Positions 54,972-64,000 of a DNA stretch of 64,000 nucleotides are shown in pieces. Position 1 is the stretch's first letter. Each line of letters starts with the position of its first letter. The stretch is from assembly GCF_001653515.1 (NCBI RefSeq), contig NZ_LYOY01000001.1, forward strand, positions 248,001-312,000, read 5' to 3'. Made by a program: the position numbers and the translations under genes. The stretch comes from Streptomyces sp. ERV7. GTDB lineage: Bacteria > Actinomycetota > Actinomycetes > Streptomycetales > Streptomycetaceae. The notes under the pieces were generated by a model. The model was given only the letters and a program-made list of their open reading frames with translations, was not told the DNA's origin and searched no databases.

Positions 54972-57900
54972 ATGTCCGAGGTGCCCGATAGGTTGGTTAC
55001 CTTCATACGAGCGGGAGGGCAACGGGTGGCGGAGCGAGGGGGGCAGGCGGCAGCAGATGGGTTCCAATACCAGTACCTCGTGACACTGGAAGCGCTTCTC
55101 GATGCCGCAGAAGACCGCTACTTCGGAGTGGCTGCAGCGCTGATCGAACCCGCAATCACCCCGGATGAGGACTCGGCGGACCCCGACGCAATCGACTTCG
55201 AACTCGTCGACCAGCACCGCGGCAGCATCCATGCAACCCAGGTGAAGTCCGGCGGTCCAGGCACGGAGATGTCTGCTCCTGATGCGTTCGGAATCCTGCT
55301 TCGGATGATCCGCGCACGGCCGCGGGCAGGGTCGTATCGACTGATCACGAACATGCGGCTCCACCCCAAGGCGGTGCAGCTGAACCAGACCTTGAGCGTC
55401 CACGATCCACACGAGCTCCGCGAGCACCTTCAGCGGTTGATGGAGCGCGGACGCTGGCGAGACGAGCCGGCGGGCATGAGCGATGACGAGCTACACCGAC
55501 TGGGGCGCGCACGAATCTCGGTGGATTCCAGGCAGCGATATCAACTGCGGGAACAGCTGCGGGAACGCATGCGGCGACTCCGCAACGAGCATTGCCGCGG
55601 TCTTGGCCATGAGTCTGCCGGCCGACTTACGAACTATCTGGCATTCGAGATCCACCGTCGCGCTTCAGGCGAGTTCGACGGCGTATTCCCCCTGGCGGAG
55701 TTCCGCGAGGAGCTCCTGACTCCCGGTCGCCATCTGGCCTATGAACTCGGCGGGTTCGACTGGGGGATCATGGTGGGGGCAGTGCCCACCGCACCAGATG
55801 TCCCCCGCCCGGATCTCATCGACCGTATCCGCGCGTCACTAACAAGTGGCGGACGGGAACGCACGGTTCCCACCTGCGCGCTGCTTGGCCCCTCCGGCAT
55901 CGGCAAAACGAGTACCGCCGCCGACTACGCCTACGACATGGCCGACTCCTACGACCACATCTTCTGGGTGAACGGCGAGAGCAGCACCTCCTTGCACTCC
56001 TCGTTCCAGAGCATTCACGATTGGCTGCTCCGTCGCACGGGCAACGGCCCAGATACGGACAGCAGTCGACTCCGTGACCGGGTGCGCACGCTACTCAGCT
56101 CCTCAGCACGCCCCTGGCTCATGATCATCGATAATGTCGTCGACCGCCGTTTGGTGGATCCTTGGGTCCCGACAAGCGGGCGCGGCCACGTCCTCATTAC
56201 ATCGACCAACCAGGTCAGTTGGGCAACCCAGCGAGCCAAGGTAGCCATCCAGAGCATGACTCCCGATCAGGCCACGGAGCTGATCAGGATGCGCCTGCAC
56301 CACGAGGGAGATTGGGATACCGTCAGCGAGCGGACTGCTGCGGCCCTCGCAGAACAGCTTGAGTGCTGGCCACTGGCGATAGAGCTCGCCTGCGGTCACC
56401 TTGCCGGTTACGAGTTCGGGCTCAAGGAAGCGGGCCGCTATCTGGAGCAGATCCGTGATCTGGCACTGAATGACCGAGCCGCCATCCCGCACGGGTACCC
56501 CGAGACGTTGGTCGGAGCCATCCGGTTGGCTCTGGAACGCCTGATGGGCAAGGAAGAGCTGCAGCCGGCATCCGAAGGCGCAGCCCACGCGCTCTTCCCC
56601 GCAGCCTATTTCGCCTCCCGGCAGATTCCGATCTGGCTCCTCTACTTCTCCACCCTGATGTCCAGCGACAACGCCGTCCGGTCGGGGCTTCGCCATCCGG
56701 CGGTCTTCGGCCCGCAGGCCAAGGTCCCTTTCACCGCCCACGAGATGCATCGTGCGCTTCGTGCCGAGTCACTGGCCCGGCGTGATGAACCCCTGTGCAC
56801 GCTGCCTCAGCAGAAATGGTCCACCGCACACTGTGAAGGCGTCGACGACACGATCAACGTCAACGAGATCGTGCAGCACATCATCCGCTCGCTGGCGGAA
56901 GGCCGCACTGACGTGTCCGAGATCCTGAGCCGAGCTGCGTACCACGCTCAGGGATGGCTGACGGCGTTCATTGAGGCGAATGACGACAAGCATCTCCTGG
57001 CGATCCTGCCGCACGTGCAGAGCCTGGCCAGCCATGCCAGCCGACTGGGCATTGCCACGGATACGCTGGCGGTCATGTGGGGCAACCTGGCCGGTACCTA
57101 CGTGCTGCGGGGGAAATTGGACGACGCCCGGCAGGCATTCGAGAACGAGCTGGAGTACCTGCTGAACCGCAAGGAACCGGCCCCCGGCCTCGAACTGAAG
57201 ACCCGTTCCCAGCTCGCGGACGTACTGAGAAACACCGGAGAAGCATCGGCGGTGTGGCTGCCCCATCTACAACGCGCCCGAGACCTCGCCTTCCAACTGG
57301 CCGACTCCCGGCCCGAGGACGTGTCCATGGCCGTCACCAACTGCCTGACGGTGCTCAGCAGTCACACCGGCCGTGGCGTCCTGGAACCAGAGGTGCAAGC
57401 CCTCACAGCCGATTTCGCCTCCCTGCGCCAACGAATGCCGGCCACTGAGCCCTTGCGTATTCAGCGCGAGATCGGCCAGATCAATGACGCCCTCACGACC
57501 GGGCTCATGACCGACGAGGAAGTCGAGCAGCGCTGCCGAACGCTACTTGAGGATAACGGCCTTCGCGGCCCACAACGCCTCGAACTGACAGGACTCCTCA
57601 CCGAGTCCCTGGCCTCTCAGCATCGATGGAACGATGCCCTGGAACACCTTCAAACCATTCACGCGTACGCGGTCGAGCAGACGATGCACCCGCAGGTGAT
57701 CGCCAAGACCCTGCACAACGTGGGGCTGCGAGTGGGGCTGGCTGCCGCCTGCGGCGTGCCCGAATGCCGCACCGCATTCATGATCCTCATCGGCGAAGCC
57801 GACACACCACCCTCCCCCGAGTGCCAGCAGCTGCTATCACTTCTCGTCAGCATCACGGCGCGCATGGCGGTTGAACATCTCAGTCTCCAAGCAGGGGTGA

Positions 57901-58100
57901 CCTGCATGCCCTTCAAGATGCAGACGCTGCGCCTCCTGGAAGCCGTGTGCGACCGGGAGCACGACGCAATTCGCGAAATCCACGAGGTCCTCAATGGTCT
58001 CGACGCGGCGGCACTCGCCCGGGAAGACGAGTTCGGTTGGCGGCTACTTTCCCAGGTCGTCTCCGCTTCCGCTGTCAGCATGAGGCTCAGCGGCGATTGA
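54972..58100 (+). CDS. STAND ATPase with N-terminal nuclease-like domain (probable anti-phage protein)
   Basis: A 1042-residue protein in three parts. The N-terminal ~200 residues have GFQYQYLVTLEALLDAAEDR, then DAIDFELVDQH and a HATQVKSG strand. This is the E/D-x-QxK layout of PD-(D/E)xK nucleases of the Cap4/DUF4297 type. Next is a STAND/NB-ARC NTPase with Walker A LLGPSGIGKTSTA (about residue 303) and Walker B WLMIIDNV (about residue 382), followed by LECWPLAIELACGHL. The C-terminal ~400 residues are helical, TPR-like repeats expected to sense a phage trigger. Such proteins (Avs and relatives) cleave DNA on infection. ATG at 54972 is weakly supported by ribosome-binding site. Confidence 0.85.
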   Translation: MSEVPDRLVTFIRAGGQRVAERGGQAAADGFQYQYLVTLEALLDAAEDRYFGVAAALIEPAITPDEDSADPDAIDFELVDQHRGSIHATQVKSGGPGTEMSAPDAFGILLRMIRARPRAGSYRLITNMRLHPKAVQLNQTLSVHDPHELREHLQRLMERGRWRDEPAGMSDDELHRLGRARISVDSRQRYQLREQLRERMRRLRNEHCRGLGHESAGRLTNYLAFEIHRRASGEFDGVFPLAEFREELLTPGRHLAYELGGFDWGIMVGAVPTAPDVPRPDLIDRIRASLTSGGRERTVPTCALLGPSGIGKTSTAADYAYDMADSYDHIFWVNGESSTSLHSSFQSIHDWLLRRTGNGPDTDSSRLRDRVRTLLSSSARPWLMIIDNVVDRRLVDPWVPTSGRGHVLITSTNQVSWATQRAKVAIQSMTPDQATELIRMRLHHEGDWDTVSERTAAALAEQLECWPLAIELACGHLAGYEFGLKEAGRYLEQIRDLALNDRAAIPHGYPETLVGAIRLALERLMGKEELQPASEGAAHALFPAAYFASRQIPIWLLYFSTLMSSDNAVRSGLRHPAVFGPQAKVPFTAHEMHRALRAESLARRDEPLCTLPQQKWSTAHCEGVDDTINVNEIVQHIIRSLAEGRTDVSEILSRAAYHAQGWLTAFIEANDDKHLLAILPHVQSLASHASRLGIATDTLAVMWGNLAGTYVLRGKLDDARQAFENELEYLLNRKEPAPGLELKTRSQLADVLRNTGEASAVWLPHLQRARDLAFQLADSRPEDVSMAVTNCLTVLSSHTGRGVLEPEVQALTADFASLRQRMPATEPLRIQREIGQINDALTTGLMTDEEVEQRCRTLLEDNGLRGPQRLELTGLLTESLASQHRWNDALEHLQTIHAYAVEQTMHPQVIAKTLHNVGLRVGLAAACGVPECRTAFMILIGEADTPPSPECQQLLSLLVSITARMAVEHLSLQAGVTCMPFKMQTLRLLEAVCDREHDAIREIHEVLNGLDAAALAREDEFGWRLLSQVVSASAVSMRLSGD

Positions 58101-58534
58101 GCTGCTCACGCTTTCCCGGCGGACTCGAACCACGCGGTGCAGGTGGTCGAAAGTCCCCCTGCCGATGACAGCAGCCAGGCTCACACGGCGCCCTGGTGTC
58201 CGGCGGGAGTCCGGACACCTTGATGGTCTTGGCGCTCAGGCCCGCCCTGGGAAAGGCCAGCGCCACCACCCGCCGTAGTTGATAGGACGGGCCACCCGCG
58301 AGAGCGTCCTCCATTCTCCCGATCGCTCCCACGACTTCCCACTCCCAACCGCCCCTGCCGCCCGGGCCAGCAGCTACCAAGATCCGGACCACCCCCGGAC
58401 CAGTCTCCGCCCGTGAGCCTTACAGGGTGCCATTTCCCCAGGTCAATAGGGGCGCATGTGCTGTACCACCAGCAGACGAAGAACTTGCTGGTGAGCTACT
58501 CGGCGAAGAAGCTGGGCTTCTTCTAGGGGCACAA

Positions 58535-58578
58535 GCAAAGGTGCCTGACCTGCGCTCTTGCAGGTCAGGCACCTTTGC
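58535..58578. terminator. Perfect 19-bp hairpin terminator
   Basis: A perfect 19-bp stem (58535-58553 with 58560-58578) with a 6-base loop. It starts 9 bases after the stop of a short orphan frame and ends 126 bases before the iron box. It insulates the DUF2470/arg region from the defence gene. Confidence 0.85.
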
Positions 58579-58704
58579 TGCGCCCACTCGGAGCCGAACC
58601 GCACTATGGCGAACCTCCCGTTCCCTCCCACCGTTACCCCGCTCCTGACCAGCACTCCGCACTCGCCGCTCCAGCGCGGCCCTGGACACGCCAGTGGCAG
58701 TTAG

Positions 58705-58723
58705 TTAGGTTAGCCTTACCTCA
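58705..58723. promoter_or_regulatory. Iron box (DmdR/IdeR operator)
   Basis: TTAGGTTAGCCTTACCTCA matches the actinobacterial iron-box consensus (TTAGGTTAGGCTAACCTAA) closely and is palindromic. It lies 41 bases upstream of the DUF2470 gene, so that gene should be repressed by DmdR when iron is plentiful. Confidence 0.85.
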
Positions 58724-58763
58724 CTCGCATTGATCTGAGACCCCCGCCTCACGAGGAGTTGCC

Positions 58764-59504
58764 TTGAGTGCTGCCGCAGACGCCGCGCCGGCCGAGCTCA
58801 CCCCCGCCGAACGCGTCCGCTCCCTGCTGGCCCAGGCCGTATCCCTGTCCCTCACCACGGAGGGGCAGGACTACGACCTGATCGGCATGCACTCCGTCGG
58901 CCCGAAGGGACGGATCTGCCTTCACCCCCCGGCGGACAGCCCGCTGTCGGCCCAGGTCGCCATGGCCCCTCACGGCAATCTCGCCACGCTGCTGGAGTTC
59001 ACCGACGTCGCGGCGACCGCGGTGCGCGACCGGATCCGGGCGAAGGTGACGATCTCCGGCTGGCTCACCCCGGCCGGCGGAGGGCATGACGAGGGGCGGC
59101 TGCGCCTCGACACCGCGCGTGTGACACTGCGGACCACGGCGGGTTCGTTGGACGTCGGGCTCGACGAGGTCGCCCTCGCCGAGCCGGATCCACTCGCCGT
59201 CGACGAGGCCGCGATGCTGACACATCTGGCCGATGCGCACGGGGACATGGTGGCGGAGCTCGTGATCCGCGCCGGATCACAGCTGCCGCCCGGCATCCTC
59301 CGTACCGCTCCGCTCGCCCTGGACCGCCACGGCATCACCCTGCGCTGCGAATACCGCCGGGGTCACTGCGACCTGCGTTTCCCGTTCCCGGCTACGGCCC
59401 GTGACACGGCGGAGGCCGGCGAGCAGGTCCGGCAGCTCCTCACGGCTCCTCGCCGGTGCGCGAACCTGCAGCACTCCCCCTGGAGTCGATCGACTCGGGT
59501 GTAG
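58764..59504 (+). CDS. DUF2470 domain protein, iron-regulated
   Basis: A 246-residue protein. The N-terminal part resembles the split-barrel of HugZ-type heme utilisation and pyridoxamine-oxidase-like proteins (SLTTEGQDYDLIGMHSVGPK, MAPHGNLATLLEFTDVAATA), and the C-terminal part carries the DUF2470 domain (EAAMLTHLADAHGDMVAELV, GITLRCEYRRGHCDLRFPFP). In iron-regulated Streptomyces loci such proteins accompany siderophore or heme acquisition. The start is TTG at 58764 with GAGGAG upstream; no ATG or GTG fits. An iron box sits 41 bases upstream. No transporter is adjacent. Confidence 0.86.
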   Translation: MSAAADAAPAELTPAERVRSLLAQAVSLSLTTEGQDYDLIGMHSVGPKGRICLHPPADSPLSAQVAMAPHGNLATLLEFTDVAATAVRDRIRAKVTISGWLTPAGGGHDEGRLRLDTARVTLRTTAGSLDVGLDEVALAEPDPLAVDEAAMLTHLADAHGDMVAELVIRAGSQLPPGILRTAPLALDRHGITLRCEYRRGHCDLRFPFPATARDTAEAGEQVRQLLTAPRRCANLQHSPWSRSTRV

Positions 59505-62043
<2,539 letters not shown>

Positions 62044-62047
<4 letters not shown>

Positions 62048-62976
62048 GCGGGGCGGGGGCGACGGAGACGAAGCGCGCGACCACTCGGCCCGAGGCAGCC
62101 GAACCGCCGTGGCGCGAGGAGCTCCAGGGCCGTACGGTCGTCGTCAAGTTCGGCGGCAACGCCATGGTGGACCCTTCGCTGCACCGGACGTTCGCCCAGG
62201 ACGTGGTGGAGCTGCGGCAGGCGGGGCTGCGGCCCGTCGTCGTACACGGTGGCGGCCCGCAGATCAGCTCGCTGCTCGACCGGCTCGGTCTGGAGACGCG
62301 CTTCGAGGCCGGGCTGCGGGTGACCACGCCGGAGACGATGGACGTCGTACGCATGGTGCTTACCGGCCGGGTCCAGCGGGAGCTGGTGGGGGCCATCAAC
62401 GCCCACGGGCCGTTCGCCGTGGGCCTGTCGGGCGAGGACGCGCACACGATGACCGCGGTGCGGCGCCCGGCCTGGGTGGACGGCCGACCGGTGGACATCG
62501 GGCTGGTCGGTGACATCGTGGCCGTGGAAGCCGCCACCATCGGCGCGCTCCTGGAGCAGGGCCGCATCCCCGTGGTCTCCCCTGTCGCCCGGGGCGAGGA
62601 CGGCCAGGTGTACAACATCAACGCCGATCTCGCGGCGTCGGCACTGGCCGTGGCCCTCGGGGCGGACCGGCTGGTCATGATGACCGACGTCGAGGGGCTG
62701 TACGCGGACTGGCCGCACAGCACCGAGGTCATCGGCCGTCTGACGGCCGGTGAACTGGACGCCCTGCTGCCCGGTCTGGCGAGCGGCATGCTCCCCAAGA
62801 TGGAGGGCTGTCTGCGGGCCGTACGAGCGGGCGTCCCCCGGGCGCAGGTCGTCGACGGCCGGGTGCCGCACGCGCTGCTGCGCGGGGTGTTCACCGAACA
62901 CGGACCCGGCACCACGGTGGTACCCGATGAGAAATCCGGGTCCGAAAGGCTCGGCGGCATGGAGGACGACGCGTGA
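62044..62976 (+). CDS. argB: Acetylglutamate kinase ArgB
   Basis: A 310-residue amino-acid kinase that phosphorylates N-acetylglutamate. The N-terminal glycine loop [50 protein letters not shown] and [15 protein letters not shown] are intact. Start ATG at 62044 overlaps the argJ stop (ATGA). It carries an extra ~30-residue hydrophilic N-terminus and C-terminal tail ([10 protein letters not shown]). Confidence 0.95.
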
Positions 62977-64000
62977 CCCCCGACAGCACGACCCCCCTCA
63001 CCGACCGCTGGCGCGCGGTGATGATGGATACGTATGGCACTCCCCCACTGGCGCTGGTCAAGGGCGAGGGCAGCACGGTGTGGGACGAGGACGGCCGCGC
63101 ATACACGGACTTCACCGGCGGGATCGCCGTCAATGCCCTCGGGCACGCGCATCCGGCCCTGGTCACGGCCGTACGGGAGCAGGCCGGACGGCTCGGCCAC
63201 ACGTCGAACCTGTTCATCACGGAACCGTCCGTCACGCTCGCGGAGCGGCTGCTGGACCTGCTGGGCAGGCCGGGCAGGGTGTTCTTCGCGAACTCCGGCA
63301 CGGAGGCCATGGAGGCCGCTTTCAAGATCGCCCGCCGCACCGGGCGTCCGCACCTGGTCGCGTCCGAGGGCGGGTTCCACGGGCGCACCATGGGGGCACT
63401 GGCCCTCACGGGTCAGCCGGCCAAGCGCGCCCCGTTCCTGCCGCTGGCGGCGGAGGTGACGCACGTCCCGTACGGCGACGCGGCGGCGCTCCGCGCGGCC
63501 GTCACGGAACGGACCGCGGCCGTCGTCCTGGAACCGGTGCAGGGTGAGGCAGGGGTCGTTCCGGCGCCCGAGGGGTATCTGCGGGCCGCCCGTGAGATCA
63601 CCCGGGCGACGGGCAGCCTGCTCGTCCTGGACGAGGTGCAGACCGGGATCGGACGCACCGGCCACTGGTTCGCGCACCAGGCGGACGACGGCGTGGACCC
63701 GGACGTGATCGCTCTGGCCAAGGGGCTGGGCGGCGGCCTGCCGATCGGCGCCGTGGTCGCCTGCGGTGCCGCCGCCGACCTCCTGACCCCCGGTCAGCAC
63801 GGCTCCACCTTCGGCGGCAATCCGATCGCCTGCGCGGCCGGGCTCGCCGTCCTGGAGACCATCGAGAAGGAGGGCCTGCTGGCCCGCGCCGCGCGCGTGG
63901 GCGAGCGGCTGGGACGCGGTATCGAGGCAGTGCGGCACCCCCTGGTCCGCGAAGTGCGGGGCGCGGGGCTGCTGCTGGGCATCGTGCTCGCCGAGCCGGT
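62973..64000 (+). CDS. argD: Acetylornithine aminotransferase ArgD (partial)
   Basis: PLP aminotransferase making N-acetylornithine from the semialdehyde; about 342 residues are visible and the 3-prime end is outside the window. Class III aminotransferase motifs: [66 protein letters not shown] and the PLP lysine at about residue 250 in [17 protein letters not shown], then [18 protein letters not shown] at 62973 overlaps the argB stop (GTGA). Confidence 0.95.
   Translation, partial: MTPDSTTPLTDRWRAVMMDTYGTPPLALVKGEGSTVWDEDGRAYTDFTGGIAVNALGHAHPALVTAVREQAGRLGHTSNLFITEPSVTLAERLLDLLGRPGRVFFANSGTEAMEAAFKIARRTGRPHLVASEGGFHGRTMGALALTGQPAKRAPFLPLAAEVTHVPYGDAAALRAAVTERTAAVVLEPVQGEAGVVPAPEGYLRAAREITRATGSLLVLDEVQTGIGRTGHWFAHQADDGVDPDVIALAKGLGGGLPIGAVVACGAAADLLTPGQHGSTFGGNPIACAAGLAVLETIEKEGLLARAARVGERLGRGIEAVRHPLVREVRGAGLLLGIVLAEP

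Larger units (their letters stand above)
58101..58763. other. Intergenic region with short frames
   Basis: About 660 bases. A minus-strand frame (58087-58392, 101 residues, GTG start) overlaps the end of the STAND gene and is not convincing. A 37-codon plus-strand frame (GTG 58413 to TAG 58526) ends HQQTKNLLVSYSAKKLGFF and runs directly into a strong terminator, like the 3-prime end of a lost gene. The right end holds the iron box and promoter of the DUF2470 gene. Confidence 0.45.

Noticed and set aside
58105..58165. Minus-strand GGTTCGAGTCC resembling a tRNA T-arm, possible att site
   Set aside because: The flanking stem does not pair and no acceptor, D or anticodon arms can be built; no integrase is nearby.
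58087..58392. 101-residue minus-strand frame downstream of the STAND gene
   Set aside because: It overlaps the 3-prime end of the STAND gene, has no ribosome-binding site or recognisable family, and mixed codon quality.

Overview
The window looks like a Streptomyces (or close actinomycete) chromosome: very high GC, GTG/TTG starts, 1-4 base stop/start overlaps, and actinomycete families such as a subtilisin inhibitor (SSI), SPW-repeat, DUF2470 and ROK proteins and DmdR/IdeR-type iron boxes.

Positions 1-20,300 look like ordinary chromosome. They hold a molybdate uptake operon (Mo-binding regulator, modA, modB), hemL with a histidine phosphatase, an orphan sugar-binding lipoprotein opposite a ROK regulator, a LacI regulator opposite a secreted discoidin/beta-helix protein with paired palindromic operators, an SSI-type protease inhibitor, a radical SAM protein, an extra hemC-like gene, membrane proteins, and an HxlR / ketopantoate reductase / type II thioesterase group.

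Positions 20,418-21,540 are a 19-repeat type I-E-like CRISPR array with no cas gene in the window. It is followed by a decayed region with a frameshifted gene and an IS5-type transposase scrap.

Positions 23,744-53,838 are a biosynthetic gene cluster I do not recognise as any described cluster. It has two minus-strand operons and one long plus-strand operon. Three enzyme sets are combined. (1) A 2-deoxystreptamine-type aminocyclitol cassette: 2-deoxy-scyllo-inosose synthase, aminotransferase and dehydrogenase, with a StrB1-like amidinotransferase, two APH-fold kinases, an inositol-phosphatase-fold phosphatase, a GMC oxidase and a YqcI/YcgG heme protein of the guanidine N-hydroxylase family. 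(2) A KtzI/KtzT-like pair expected to convert ornithine to piperazic acid, beside a free-standing adenylation domain with a proline-type code. (3) A dissected NRPS of single-domain proteins: three A, four carrier and three free-standing C proteins, a degenerate C domain and a thioesterase-like protein. Two ABC exporter half-transporters close the cluster. The expected product is a small peptide, probably with piperazate and a threonine-like residue, joined to a guanidinylated and possibly N-hydroxylated aminocyclitol.

Remnants of an IS1182-type transposase lie to the right of the cluster. Next come a large STAND ATPase with an N-terminal PD-(D/E)xK-like nuclease (probable anti-phage defence), an iron-box-controlled DUF2470 gene, and an argC-argJ-argB-argD operon that starts behind a second iron box and runs off the window. 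The arg operon makes ornithine and arginine precursors, which the piperazate and amidinotransferase steps of the cluster would consume.
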